Source of the DNA: a virus
Virus record (IMG/VR): IMGVR_UViG_3300005253_000455
Location: 1 to 64,000 of that record
Direction: 5' to 3' (one strand)
Length of the DNA: 64,000 nucleotides
Below the pieces are notes generated by a model. That model was given only the letters and a program-made list of their open reading frames with translations, searched no databases and was not told the origin of the DNA. Shown here one piece after another: positions 7,460 through 15,863 of this stretch (position 1 is its first letter; each line of letters starts with the position of its first letter). A program made the translations under genes and the position numbers.

Positions 7460-10031
7460 GTTTCTCCTTTGCTTGCTCAATTATCCCTGGAAGTTCTAAT
7501 TCCAGATCACCAATTTGTTTGAAGTCTAAATCCTTTAATTCTATCATGTTCTTCCAATCAAATCCTATCTTGCAATCAGTTCTAATTGAAAATTGGCGGC
7601 CTTCCCATTCAAGAACATCGTGCATATGCTCTATTCCCGTGAAAATAACCTTTGATAAATCACGAAGATTAGAGAAAGGAGCCTGGCCTAGGTTTGAATC
7701 ATGGCCCTCAAGCAAAAGCTCAAACGGCCGCATCCAAGGTGTTCGATCATTATAAAGTCGAGTCATACCATTCTTATTATTCCTTGAAACTGTTGATTGA
7801 GGATTCCAGTCATAAGCTTCCTTGAATAGATCATCGCCCCATTCTCCAAGAAATGTTCTTTTGTCTTGATAGCAATTTTCAATGGTTCTGTTTTTATCCA
7901 ATTGGGCTTGTGTTCTTTTATACCAATGCTTTAGACCTGGATAGCCTTTGTGATAACCGTCATAGATTCTCTTAGAGAGATCAAGGTCAGTCTCATATTC
8001 CAGAGCAAAACGGGCCGCCTGCATATCGTAGTTGAAGCCGTGATTACTATGCTTTCCACATTGTCGAATTGAGTAACCACGCGGCCAAAAAGCATCAGGG
8101 TAGACTATGGATAGGGCTTCTCTGGTCCATTCAGGTTTGTTGGCTAAGCACCATTTATCCAGTTCAACGCGGGCCTTCTCAATATCTATTGGGTCCCGAG
8201 AATGCCCAACATATTTATCTTCCAGCTTAATATACTCAATGGGCAATCCTGTGATCATAGAGCCACTCACTGCATGAGCATCAAGTCTTCTTTCTACGAC
8301 CCTAATCATGTTTGCATCACCCGAAACAAAAGCTACAACAACCCATTCAGCCTGAACTTTATCCCACTCAATAAAGATTCTATCATCATCAGGAATTAAA
8401 TATGAGCGGAAAGATAAAGGAAGGTTCTGATGATTCATCCCTGTTCCATCAATCGTCTTACCACTAGCAAATCTATTATTCTTAGTTCCTCTTGGATTAT
8501 AAGCACATCGGAAGCGGCCATCTTTATCGAAGCCAATATCAAGATACGTAGAATTGAGTTTTCTTAGGCCCCGAATCCCTTGAATCAATTTTGCTTCTTG
8601 CAAAGGCTTTCTTGAGGTTGTACCTTTAGCAAGTCTTTCAAGAGACTTATCATCCAAGGTTGCAGAAGAGGTTTTCTTAACCTTATTGTATTTTGTGAAC
8701 GGAGTTATTTTCAGTTCTTCGTAAAAATATTCCTTGCATTGCTTTGGAGAATTTACATTGAATTCTCTTCCAGTTATAGTATTAAGTTCAATTTGTTGTT
8801 TATCTATATCCCTCTCAACTCTTTCTTTCTCGATTTTGATTGCACCTGGATCAACATGGATTCCTTTCCAGACCATGAAATTTATTGGGTCAAAATACTT
8901 CATTGTCTCCCGATAATAATGAAAGAATCCATCCTCCGTAATCTTATGCTTGATTGCATCCCAGACTTCAAAAGCATGAGTGCAATCTTTGCAATTATAG
9001 GTCCACCATTGACCCCAGTCTTTGATCTGATTCAGTTTCCATTGCTTCCCTTCATCTTTGTAATAAGGTTCTCCTTTGCACTGAAAAGATACAAGGAAGT
9101 CAAGACCTTTAGGGAAGTCGGGATAGAGAATATGATGGGCAATCATTATATCATCAATATATCCTTTTGTCTGGATTCGGTTGTGTGCAAGGATATAAGA
9201 GGTATCAAAAATTAAGTTCATTCCAAGTTTTGGAACTTGGGGGTCTTCCATGAGATTTGCTATTGCCCGCCATACATGGCCTTCTTGGCTTGGAGAATAG
9301 TTGTCTACAGGTATGCACATAGCCTCAGTTGGATTCGGGGCAAAGCCTATACAGGAGACTTCATTCTTAGTCACTTCTATATCCCAAGATACAGTTCCTC
9401 TTTCCTTCCTAAGATTATCTATATAATCAGTCGCATCCTGCCAAGAAGGTCTGATTATATAATTTCTTTCTAGAAGCCTGATCTCTGGGAAAGTTGATTG
9501 ATAGACAGATCGCCTCATATCCTCAACGATATAATAGCGAACCATGAAATTTCCATGGAGTGCTGAGGAAGGATGAATGGCGGGAATGACTTTTCTTCCG
9601 GGTAGAAGTGTGGACTCAAGAATTGAGCCTCTGTATTTTGTAATCTGTTGATGGCCAGTCAGGCAATAACAAGCAAGGCGGCCCATAGGCATAAGAACAT
9701 TTGCTGTTACACTTTGCAGTTCTTCTTTGAGTTTATCTTTCCAGTATTCTCCCAATTTGGTGAGACCGTTCCGGCCAATTAATTCTTCAATATTTTTCTC
9801 AATAGGTTTCTTTGAAACATTAGTTAGATATATCTCTGTTCTTGTTAAACCCGCCTGGTGGGCACATTGCTCTAAGACAAAGCCTGCTGGCCCAACCCAA
9901 GGCTTTCCTTTAGCTATTTCATTTCTAGCAGGAGCCTCTCCAATCATCGCAATTGCGGAGTTGGGGTCTCCATCCGGCGGGACAGTTCCCTCATTCATAG
10001 CAGGGAGATTTGGATAAGATACAAAGCCCAT
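7404..10031 (-). CDS. Fusion of family-4-like uracil-DNA glycosylase and family A DNA polymerase
   Basis: 875 residues. Residues about 25-170 form a UDG-like domain (GEAPARNEIAKGKPWVGPAG at 31-50, IHPSSALHG at 152-160). The Fe-S cysteines of family 4 are not evident. Residues 210-365 are a 3'-5' exonuclease with D217-I-E219, D276 and Y345/D349 in place. Residues about 370-800 are the polymerase: motif A with D557 and E562, motif B R656-x3-K660-x7-Y668, motif C H777-D778-S. This is the main replicative polymerase. It starts one base into the upstream stop (TAATG). Confidence 0.88.
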   Translation of the reverse strand: MGFVSYPNLPAMNEGTVPPDGDPNSAIAMIGEAPARNEIAKGKPWVGPAGFVLEQCAHQAGLTRTEIYLTNVSKKPIEKNIEELIGRNGLTKLGEYWKDKLKEELQSVTANVLMPMGRLACYCLTGHQQITKYRGSILESTLLPGRKVIPAIHPSSALHGNFMVRYYIVEDMRRSVYQSTFPEIRLLERNYIIRPSWQDATDYIDNLRKERGTVSWDIEVTKNEVSCIGFAPNPTEAMCIPVDNYSPSQEGHVWRAIANLMEDPQVPKLGMNLIFDTSYILAHNRIQTKGYIDDIMIAHHILYPDFPKGLDFLVSFQCKGEPYYKDEGKQWKLNQIKDWGQWWTYNCKDCTHAFEVWDAIKHKITEDGFFHYYRETMKYFDPINFMVWKGIHVDPGAIKIEKERVERDIDKQQIELNTITGREFNVNSPKQCKEYFYEELKITPFTKYNKVKKTSSATLDDKSLERLAKGTTSRKPLQEAKLIQGIRGLRKLNSTYLDIGFDKDGRFRCAYNPRGTKNNRFASGKTIDGTGMNHQNLPLSFRSYLIPDDDRIFIEWDKVQAEWVVVAFVSGDANMIRVVERRLDAHAVSGSMITGLPIEYIKLEDKYVGHSRDPIDIEKARVELDKWCLANKPEWTREALSIVYPDAFWPRGYSIRQCGKHSNHGFNYDMQAARFALEYETDLDLSKRIYDGYHKGYPGLKHWYKRTQAQLDKNRTIENCYQDKRTFLGEWGDDLFKEAYDWNPQSTVSRNNKNGMTRLYNDRTPWMRPFELLLEGHDSNLGQAPFSNLRDLSKVIFTGIEHMHDVLEWEGRQFSIRTDCKIGFDWKNMIELKDLDFKQIGDLELELPGIIEQAKEKHEESRRSEIREASSPRIA

Positions 10032-10240
10032 TAGGTTTTCCTTTTGTAATTAATCTCAAAAGAGCCAAGAACTTTTATCACTTTAATCGCTGAATCAAAT
10101 TGAAAGTTTTTACCTTCGGTTACTAAAAGATGGATAGTAGTATGTGGAACATTGCAAAGTTTTCCAAACTCTCGGTATGATATTTTATTCTTCTTCATAT
10201 AAGATTTAACTTTTCTTCTTAGTTCTGTTATTTCTTTCAT
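10031..10240 (-). CDS. Small helix-turn-helix protein, 69 aa
   Basis: ATG 10240 follows GGAGAAAAGCTA. Residues about 19-45 (ISYREFGKLCNVPHTTIHLLVTEG, read in two parts) form a Cro/CI-type HTH, with a basic N-terminus (RRKVKSYMKKNK). Its stop overlaps the polymerase start in TAATG, so it is translated just before the polymerase. It may repress or activate the replication operon or a control-region promoter; no operator evidence links it to either. Confidence 0.65.
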   Translation of the reverse strand: MKEITELRRKVKSYMKKNKISYREFGKLCNVPHTTIHLLVTEGKNFQFDSAIKVIKVLGSFEINYKRKT

Positions 10241-10254
10241 TAGCTTTTCTCCAA

Positions 10255-10401
10255 TTATGCTCTTGCTTTTTGAATTTCTGCATCAAAGAGTGATGATTTA
10301 AAAAGGATATGTTTAAGCATTAACTTTCTATATTCTTCCATGAGATATTCAATAAATTCATCTTTGCTTTCAATCACACGCATTGCCTCTTTTTTGGTCA
10401 T
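10255..10401 (-). CDS. Small charged protein, 48 aa
   Basis: ATG 10401 follows CTGGAGTAAAAC (GGAG, 7 nt). The sequence is helical and charged (TKKEAMRVIESKDEFIEYLM), without Cys or a membrane segment. It fills the gap between the ParB-methyltransferase gene and the HTH gene with 3 and 14 bases of spacing. Function unknown. Confidence 0.6.
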   Translation of the reverse strand: MTKKEAMRVIESKDEFIEYLMEEYRKLMLKHILFKSSLFDAEIQKARA

Positions 10402-10404
10402 GTT

Positions 10405-11748
10405 TTACTCCAGTTCAAATTTCTTCAAATAGCTTTTCCGAATCTCATAAAGATATTTCTCTTTATAATCTTCGTTGTTATCAAAGCCTAAAGTTTTATA
10501 CCCCATTTCTTTTGCAGCAATGATAGTAGCACCACTCCCGAGAAATGGAACCAGAACCTTGTTCATATAAGGAACAGTAGTTACTCCAAAAGTTTCGATT
10601 ATTTCTTTTATGAGTTCAAGAGGTCTTTGTGTTGGGTGGTATTTATCTCCAGCGAACACTGGATCAATAGCGAATTGATTACTTCTACCCTGTTTGAGAA
10701 CAACGGATTTCATTTCCTTTTTAGCACCATAGAAGAAAGTCTCATATGTTCTAGCAAGTCTTAGGAGTGGTTGATTTGTCTGGCCATTCTTTTTAGTCCA
10801 GAGAGCGGGTATTTCATCTATCACCCAACCAGCTTCAGTTAAGGCAGAATAAACTTCTTTATACCATTGATACCCGAACCAGAAAACTATCTTAGCATCT
10901 TTAGCAGATACTCTAAATAATTCTATGGCAAGATCATCTAGAAATTGCACATAATCACCTGCTGGAATCTCATTGTAGTTCTTTACTTGATCTTTAATTG
11001 CTGTTTTGGGTGGTCTTTTCTTTCCCTTAAAATCAATACCATAAGGCGGGTCAACCTCAATCAAGAAAATCTCCCTATCTTCATCAGGTAAAGAAGCAAG
11101 TCCTTCAAAAACATCTATTATCTTGTAATCTTCGTCAGCCCCTTTTAGGAGTTTTTCAAGAGTTTTATCTTTTGCAGTCTCTGGATCTTCTGTTCTTCTT
11201 CTCAGCTCATCAAGAGCAAGCTTCTCATAAATTGAATCAAGTGATTTCTTAGCTTGATCTGCTGTTTTTGCTTTTGCCAATTCTGGCATCTTCTCAAGTG
11301 CTTCTGCGAGTTGTAAATGTTGGGAGATTCCCCCAACTGAGCGTTCAAGAAGATCAGCGGTTTTTCTTCCCGACCAGTCTTGATTCTTCTCTGAATAAAG
11401 TCGGTGAATTTCAGCGGTGAGTTTCGCTTGTTCATCCCAAGCCAAATTCTCTCGCATCAAATTCTCAATCAATTCTACTTCTCTCGCATCCAGTTCATCT
11501 TTCGATTCCCGAATTATCACTGGAATCTCATCCCAATTGTCGGGATCTTCTTCTCTAAGAAGCTCAATAGCTTTTATCCTTCTTCCACCAGCAAGTAGAT
11601 TCAAGTTCTGATCTAAGACTGGAGGTTGAATGAGACCTTTGTCTTTGATAGAAAGAGCGAGATCATCTATTCCATTGTATTCAGTTCTGAATCGTTCTCC
11701 AATGACTATCTGTGAGAATCGAACATTACGTTGGACTATCTTATCCAT
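10405..11748 (-). CDS. ParB-domain / DNA methyltransferase fusion
   Basis: 447 residues. Residues 1-110 are a ParB/Srx-type domain (GLIQPPVL, AGGRRIKA, ENLMREN), followed by an HTH-like helical part. From about residue 225 there is an amino-methyltransferase with DPPYG (motif IV), then HPTQRPLELI, then FLGSGAT (motif I). This IV-before-I order is the beta class, methylating adenine N6 or cytosine N4. Such fusions occur in phages, where they probably protect DNA from host nucleases. The target site is unknown and no matching restriction gene is seen. Confidence 0.85.
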   Translation of the reverse strand: MDKIVQRNVRFSQIVIGERFRTEYNGIDDLALSIKDKGLIQPPVLDQNLNLLAGGRRIKAIELLREEDPDNWDEIPVIIRESKDELDAREVELIENLMRENLAWDEQAKLTAEIHRLYSEKNQDWSGRKTADLLERSVGGISQHLQLAEALEKMPELAKAKTADQAKKSLDSIYEKLALDELRRRTEDPETAKDKTLEKLLKGADEDYKIIDVFEGLASLPDEDREIFLIEVDPPYGIDFKGKKRPPKTAIKDQVKNYNEIPAGDYVQFLDDLAIELFRVSAKDAKIVFWFGYQWYKEVYSALTEAGWVIDEIPALWTKKNGQTNQPLLRLARTYETFFYGAKKEMKSVVLKQGRSNQFAIDPVFAGDKYHPTQRPLELIKEIIETFGVTTVPYMNKVLVPFLGSGATIIAAKEMGYKTLGFDNNEDYKEKYLYEIRKSYLKKFELE

Positions 11749-11785
11749 TAGGTTTTTCTCTTTTTAGTGTTGAATAGGAAAAAAT

Positions 11786-12001
11786 CTAAAGCCCAAATTT
11801 CTTTCTAAGTTCAGCTTTCTCTTCAGCTGATAAAGCTGATATTGCGCTCTTAGCACTCTTCCCTTGTGTTTTCTTCTTAACTGCTGCAACCCTAGTGATA
11901 CTCATAGATTGCTCTCGATTCCTTCCTATATCATGAATCCAAGCCATCAATTCATCATCATTCATTTCTTTTAAGTGTTGTTTATATTCCTCAAGATTCA
12001 T
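11786..12001 (-). CDS. Small hypothetical protein, 71 aa
   Basis: Starts with an ATGA overlap to the upstream gene. Acidic helical N-terminus (NLEEYKQHLKEMNDDELMAW), then a basic Ala/Ser-rich linker (KKKTQGKSAKSAISALSAEE). No recognised family. Its coupling to an RHH-like protein and its place before the ParB-methyltransferase suggest a DNA-related accessory role only by context. Confidence 0.6.
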   Translation of the reverse strand: MNLEEYKQHLKEMNDDELMAWIHDIGRNREQSMSITRVAAVKKKTQGKSAKSAISALSAEEKAELRKKFGL

Positions 12002-12264
12002 CGTTGTTCTCCCACTGTTTCTTTATTTTCTAGTTGTTTTGCAACTTCGTAGTTTGGTAGAATTATTAGTTTTGCTCTGCCGTTCAGTAAAGCAGTAAGA
12101 GTTTTATCCCTTCCTACTTCTTTTTCTAATTGTAGAATTTCTTTTAATAGATATCGCATGATTGCAGATAATCGTGAAGGCGGGATAATTGAGTGTATTA
12201 AAGCCTTTAACACAATAGGAACGTCAAAGGTTATTCTTCTAGTTCTCTCTTTATAAGAGGCCAT
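11998..12264 (-). CDS. Putative ribbon-helix-helix protein, 88 aa
   Basis: ATG 12264 after AGGATAAAACAA. Residues 8-50 fit a ribbon-helix-helix pattern: a basic beta strand (RTRRITFDVP), then two helices separated by a turn (LKALIHSIIPPSRLSAIMRYLLKEIL). Such proteins often autoregulate small operons. An internal terminator lies 40 bases upstream, so this gene begins a new transcription segment or one expressed by read-through. Confidence 0.55.
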   Translation of the reverse strand: MASYKERTRRITFDVPIVLKALIHSIIPPSRLSAIMRYLLKEILQLEKEVGRDKTLTALLNGRAKLIILPNYEVAKQLENKETVGEQR

Positions 12265-12303
12265 TTGTTTTATCCTGCTTTCATTGTTAGTTTTTATTTT
12301 GGG

Positions 12304-12336
12304 GGAAAAAAGAAGGGAGGCTTTTTAGGGCCTCCC
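12304..12336 (-). terminator. Rho-independent terminator inside the leftward operon
   Basis: On the minus strand GGGAGGC (12336-12330) pairs with GCCTCCC (12321-12315) around an 8-nt loop, followed by TTCTTTTTTCC. It is 13 bases after the stop of the gene at 12349-12750 and 40 bases before the next start. A strong stem plus U-tract makes it the best terminator of the leftward operon; downstream genes need read-through, antitermination or another promoter. Confidence 0.8.
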
Positions 12337-12348
12337 AATTTGAATTAA

Positions 12349-12750
12349 CTAAATCTGAATCTCGGGAAGGATCAAGCTAACTTGAGTCCTTCCTTGATCA
12401 TCTTTAGACTGCTTAGTCCTCGTTGCAGCCTGTTTCCCCAAGAAATCATCAGGGTCATATCCCTCATCATCAAAGGGAATATCAAAGTGAATCAAGAACC
12501 TCTTAGCCATAAGACCTTTAAACTCTTCGGCTTTGGGATCTCCGTCTGGATTTTGATCTCCAAGATAGTGGAAGACACCCTGCTTATCAGGCTGATCAGG
12601 GCAATCCAAGATTACCTCAGTCCTGAACTTAGTTGAGTCAGCCTTTCCCGCACCATGAGTTGCCTTGACGATACGCAAATTATGTACGTCATCCTCAAGG
12701 TGGGTGGGTTCTTGACGGTCGGCGATGCCTTTATATGCAACTTTAGCCAT
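12349..12750 (-). CDS. Hypothetical acidic protein, possible DUF669/ssDNA-binding type, 133 aa
   Basis: ATG 12750 after CAAGGAAAACAACA. Asp-rich, beta-type sequence (VHNLRIVKATHG, FRTEVILDCPD, RFLIHFDIPFDDEG) with an acidic middle. Size and place next to the RecA-fold ATPase recall small phage ssDNA-binding or DUF669-type proteins that accompany such ATPases, but no OB-fold signature can be read directly. Followed by a strong terminator, so it may be made in large amounts, as an SSB would be. Confidence 0.5.
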   Translation of the reverse strand: MAKVAYKGIADRQEPTHLEDDVHNLRIVKATHGAGKADSTKFRTEVILDCPDQPDKQGVFHYLGDQNPDGDPKAEEFKGLMAKRFLIHFDIPFDDEGYDPDDFLGKQAATRTKQSKDDQGRTQVSLILPEIQI

Positions 12751-12837
12751 TGTTGTTTTCCTTGTTGGAAATTTACCAAGATGGGTTCAAAAAATGAACA
12801 GATTAGTTAGATTTTTCTTTGCATCTTTCTCCTTTCT

Positions 12838-13191
12838 TTAAGAGGATTGTTCTTGTTGAACTCCTGAGGTTATCAAACTTTCAACCGTTGGATAGATTCT
12901 TTCCCAAGATTGATATTCGGGATTAGGTTCTGCATGGGGGCTCCTTACTTCCCATTCATCATCACCTAATCTTACAAGAGTTAGTTTTACCATTCTTCCA
13001 TGACAATAGTCAACGGAAATTCTTGCTTTGAAATTATCATCTCCCATCTCAATTGGGACAATCAAACCTAAATCTTCAAACTTATAATCTTTAGGTTCAA
13101 AATGCACGAATCCCAATCCCATTGGTTGACTTGCATTTACAGCGTTGCAGATTATCTGCTTGATCTGTTCTTCTGTAGCCCTAAATTTCAT
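12838..13191 (-). CDS. Hypothetical protein, 117 aa
   Basis: ATG 13191 with AAAGGAGAAAAGA upstream. Helical N-terminus (RATEEQIKQIICNAVNASQP), then a beta-rich middle (DNFKARISVDYCHGRMVKLTLVRLGD, split here) and a polar tail. No family recognised. It lies between the RecA-fold ATPase and the acidic protein at 12.4 kb. The 87-bp gap that follows holds only a weak GTTCA/TGAAC hairpin. Confidence 0.6.
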   Translation of the reverse strand: MKFRATEEQIKQIICNAVNASQPMGLGFVHFEPKDYKFEDLGLIVPIEMGDDNFKARISVDYCHGRMVKLTLVRLGDDEWEVRSPHAEPNPEYQSWERIYPTVESLITSGVQQEQSS

Positions 13192-13202
13192 TCTTTTCTC
13201 CT

Positions 13203-13310
13203 TTAAAATTCAGTTATGAGAAAACCTTTGCAGAGATTAATCCTTCGACTCAAAGAAGCAAATTCTTTTTCACAATCTTTTCTTATCTTTGTTGTATTCT
13301 TTCTACTCAT
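13203..13310 (-). CDS. Possible small basic protein, 35 aa
   Basis: ATG 13310 opens a 35-codon frame (SRKNTTKIRKDCEKEFASLS, ...) that is Arg/Lys-rich with two Cys. The ribosome site is weak, and a 21-codon TTG-initiated frame lies between it and the ATPase gene. It is kept because it fills an otherwise empty 190-bp gap and its composition resembles neighbouring small proteins. Low certainty. Confidence 0.35.
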   Translation of the reverse strand: MSRKNTTKIRKDCEKEFASLSRRINLCKGFLITEF

Positions 13311-13384
13311 GATTACATTAAGCTTTCGCCTGATCGCTGCGATTTCTCGCGTTGCAGAGATATGTTGGGTTTGTGCTCTTCAAT

Positions 13385-14200
13385 TCATGCTGCTTTCCCT
13401 CTCTTAATAAGATAACCAAGACCTGAGTTATGAGGACTTTGAAAATCTGAAATTGTAATATCTTGAATCCCTGTGATTCCCGGGATATTACTTTTCAGAT
13501 TCTCATTGTATTTATCCTTGATAGTTTGAATCGTGAATTTCTTCTTTCCATCTGCTTGTACATCATAGTCACAACGCCCAACGGTTGAGAAAAGTAGAGG
13601 TGCACGAACTTGAAGATCACCAGTTATGAGAATCTCATTCATCATTTTCATTGCAGTATCATTTTGCTTATACATAGTATGACCTGTGACTAGAAGAGTT
13701 TTTTCTAGAGCACAGAGGGCTCTCAAGATTCTAGAAATTTGAGTCTTAAGAACATTATAATGAGTGAGTTGTGGAGGATATCCAATCATACCTTCTCGGG
13801 CTAGAATATCATCCATTGCTATATCAGAGAGAGTAGTTACTGAATCAAGACCTATGGAATTATATTTCTCGAAGAAGCCACTATCAAGAGCTTCCATGAA
13901 ATGCTGTTCCCATTGAGCAAAAGCTTGAGCCTTAATTCTCTCCTCGCCTTTCTGCATTCCAATGGGAGTAGCCCCACCTTTAGGAATCGGGGCTACAGTT
14001 ATATTCAATTTATGAGGTAAGTATTCCTCAAAGTCTATGTCATGCCCTTGTATAGCATTAAATCCAGAAGGATCAAAAATATACATGAAAGCGGGCCGTG
14101 GGAGAGTAAGGAATTGAGTAGTTTTCCCACCACCAAGCTGACCGATGAGAAAGATCTTCTCAGCTTGGTCTCGTTCTTGTGGGTCTTTAGCGTTTGGCAT
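13385..14200 (-). CDS. RecA-fold ATPase (AAA_24/Sak4-like recombination protein)
   Basis: 271 residues. Walker A GQLGGGKTT at about residues 19-27, then YIFDPSGFNAI, a Walker-B-like SIGLDSVT, and LLVTGH as sensor strand. This layout matches phage AAA_24 proteins, which include Sak4-type single-strand annealing proteins and DNA-binding ATPases. With the PD-(D/E)XK nuclease at 19-20 kb it could form a phage recombination pair. It overlaps the upstream gene by 14 bases. A purely replicative ATPase role is possible. Confidence 0.75.
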   Translation of the reverse strand: MPNAKDPQERDQAEKIFLIGQLGGGKTTQFLTLPRPAFMYIFDPSGFNAIQGHDIDFEEYLPHKLNITVAPIPKGGATPIGMQKGEERIKAQAFAQWEQHFMEALDSGFFEKYNSIGLDSVTTLSDIAMDDILAREGMIGYPPQLTHYNVLKTQISRILRALCALEKTLLVTGHTMYKQNDTAMKMMNEILITGDLQVRAPLLFSTVGRCDYDVQADGKKKFTIQTIKDKYNENLKSNIPGITGIQDITISDFQSPHNSGLGYLIKRGKAA

Positions 14201-14417
14201 TAAATTCTCTTTCTTTTATCATAGCTGAAGCTTTTTCAGCATCAATAAAATCTATAGGTGCATCAATTGATAAAGGAAGAGGACTTTGTATATAGAATTC
14301 CTTTATGCTACCTTTAGGTGTTTTATACTCACCTAGAACTGCTCTGTTACTGGCACTTAAAGATACTCTTATCCAATCCTCATCCCCTTCATAGACTAAG
14401 ATTCTTATAACTTTCAT
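14187..14417 (-). CDS. Hypothetical protein, 76 aa
   Basis: ATG 14417 after AAAGGAGAAAG. Beta-rich start (KVIRILVYEGDEDWIRVSLS) with a helical end. No Cys, membrane segment or known motif. It overlaps the start of the RecA-fold ATPase by 14 bases, which suggests translational coupling. Confidence 0.6.
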   Translation of the reverse strand: MKVIRILVYEGDEDWIRVSLSASNRAVLGEYKTPKGSIKEFYIQSPLPLSIDAPIDFIDAEKASAMIKEREFNAKR

Positions 14418-14426
14418 CTTTCTCCT

Positions 14427-15092
14427 TTAGAATGAATAGTTAGAATATTCCAAATCAACTTGAAAATACTTCTCAACCCATTTCCTTCCCTGCTCGTTGT
14501 AAATCTTTCTATAGTCCTTTGGTCTTTTATGATCTTGCATATGAGGCAAGTGGAATTTACAGAGATCAGAAATTTCTTTAGTAGTTCCAATTTTTAATTC
14601 TGAAAAAACATGTTCGAGATCTTCCTTTAAATTTTCATATCTCCCAATAAACTTAGGAATTATTTTTGGGAGAGGGAATTGATTTGATTTGCATGGAGTA
14701 GAAGTTAACCAATCAAGTTGAGGTTTTTGGGTATTAGGAATTGCGCTCTCTCCTGGGAAAGTTTGCCTTCCTTCATAGATTTCTTCATTAGAGAAAAGCC
14801 AAGCATTGAAATCTTTTCCTTCGAGCTTCTCAGGCCATCTAACTTGAATGAAATGATAGAGAGAATGAAGCCTCTCAAAAGGATTTCGCACAAAGGAGAA
14901 GAAATAATACTCACCTGGTTCCTCTCCTTGCTGTGTTAAATAAGAACAAACATATCGGGCCGGGCTATGAGTTTTCAAAGGAGAAGGAGTTATAGCATCC
15001 TCATCTATCCTACTGAGTAAATCATGGATAGAAGTCCCAGCTGTCTTGGGAATATGGATAAAGACAAATCTGTACTTTTTAGAGATTAGCAT
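14427..15092 (-). CDS. Sulfotransferase family protein
   Basis: 221 residues. FIHIPKTAGTS near residues 11-21 is the 5'-phosphosulfate-binding loop of the Sulfotransfer_2 family, and FVRNPFERLHSLY about 65 residues later is the 3'-phosphate-binding motif. Both donor-site motifs are intact. These enzymes move sulfate from PAPS to a sugar or protein hydroxyl. It is the first of two sulfotransferase-like genes here, and an APS-kinase-like gene could supply donor. Acceptor unknown. It sits among DNA-metabolism genes, so it was probably acquired separately. Confidence 0.85.
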   Translation of the reverse strand: MLISKKYRFVFIHIPKTAGTSIHDLLSRIDEDAITPSPLKTHSPARYVCSYLTQQGEEPGEYYFFSFVRNPFERLHSLYHFIQVRWPEKLEGKDFNAWLFSNEEIYEGRQTFPGESAIPNTQKPQLDWLTSTPCKSNQFPLPKIIPKFIGRYENLKEDLEHVFSELKIGTTKEISDLCKFHLPHMQDHKRPKDYRKIYNEQGRKWVEKYFQVDLEYSNYSF

Positions 15093-15094
15093 CT

Positions 15095-15658
15095 TTATCT
15101 CTCCTTTCTTCTCTCCCCAAGAATATAAAGATTATTCTTGGTTTGAGCTCTGTTATTCATAAAATCAAGCATCATTAATTCACTTGTGAATCCAGGCTCT
15201 CCATTTAAGATATGAGGATAGTTTGGGTGATTGTAGATAACTCCCTCAAGTCTATAATAAGACCTTTTAGAACCTGTGTACAGAATTATCTCCCATTTTT
15301 CAATTCTTAGATCATAACTCCCACCAGTTATTGGTTGTGAATCTTTTCCCATTTTATTCTCCTTTTCTTTATATCCTATTATATTTCTAATATCACGTTT
15401 GAGTTCTTCATCTGCTTCACTGTGTTCTTCCGGATGCTCATTCTCCCACCATTCAAGACCATTGAGACAACTATCAATTAATTCTTCAAGCTTTAGGATA
15501 TGAAAGTAATGCGGGGCATTATTTTTAGTCATTGGAGTTAAGCATCTAATACACTGGTTTTTTCCTAGATGAAAAACATGAGGATAAGATAAGGCTTCAT
15601 CAGAAGCCCGACTCCAACTGAAAAGACAATAGCCCTCACTATGGTAGTTCCCCTTCAT
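15095..15658 (-). CDS. Hypothetical protein, 187 aa, possibly two genes fused
   Basis: ATG 15658 follows AAGGAGAATGAA. The first half holds CIRCL and an acidic helix; the second half begins at an in-frame ATG at 15352 preceded by AAAGGAGAATAAA, a perfect ribosome site of the kind this phage places between genes. The frame reads straight through this site as KEKENKMGK. Either the second half is also made alone (84 aa), or two once separate genes were joined by loss of an upstream stop. Functions unknown. Confidence 0.6.
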   Translation of the reverse strand: MKGNYHSEGYCLFSWSRASDEALSYPHVFHLGKNQCIRCLTPMTKNNAPHYFHILKLEELIDSCLNGLEWWENEHPEEHSEADEELKRDIRNIIGYKEKENKMGKDSQPITGGSYDLRIEKWEIILYTGSKRSYYRLEGVIYNHPNYPHILNGEPGFTSELMMLDFMNNRAQTKNNLYILGERRKER

Positions 15659-15659
15659 T

Positions 15660-15863
15660 TCATTCTCCTTTCTTCTCTCTAACTTCATAAACAATCTTGA
15701 AGTTCATCATACCATCAGCACCATTAAATTTATGCTTCCTTACAGCGATTCCAGCCAATTCTTTGAATTGAGAAGGCAGAGCAACAAGGGCTGCATTTAG
15801 AGCCTTAATTATTTTATTATTAGCTTCTTCACTGGGAGGCTTTGTGTAGATCCAAGTAATCAT
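15660..15863 (-). CDS. Hypothetical protein, 67 aa
   Basis: ATG 15863 overlaps the upstream stop (ATGA). Alternating pattern (MITWIYTKPPSEEANNKIIK) with a central helix and a beta-type end. No motif recognised. It ends 2 bases before the next gene's start. Confidence 0.55.
   Translation of the reverse strand: MITWIYTKPPSEEANNKIIKALNAALVALPSQFKELAGIAVRKHKFNGADGMMNFKIVYEVREKKGE

Noticed and set aside
12775-12790. ACCAAGATGGGTTCAA repeated at 38997-39012
   Set aside because: One exact 16-mer repeat in 64 kb can arise by chance, the flanks differ, and the two places have no common role.
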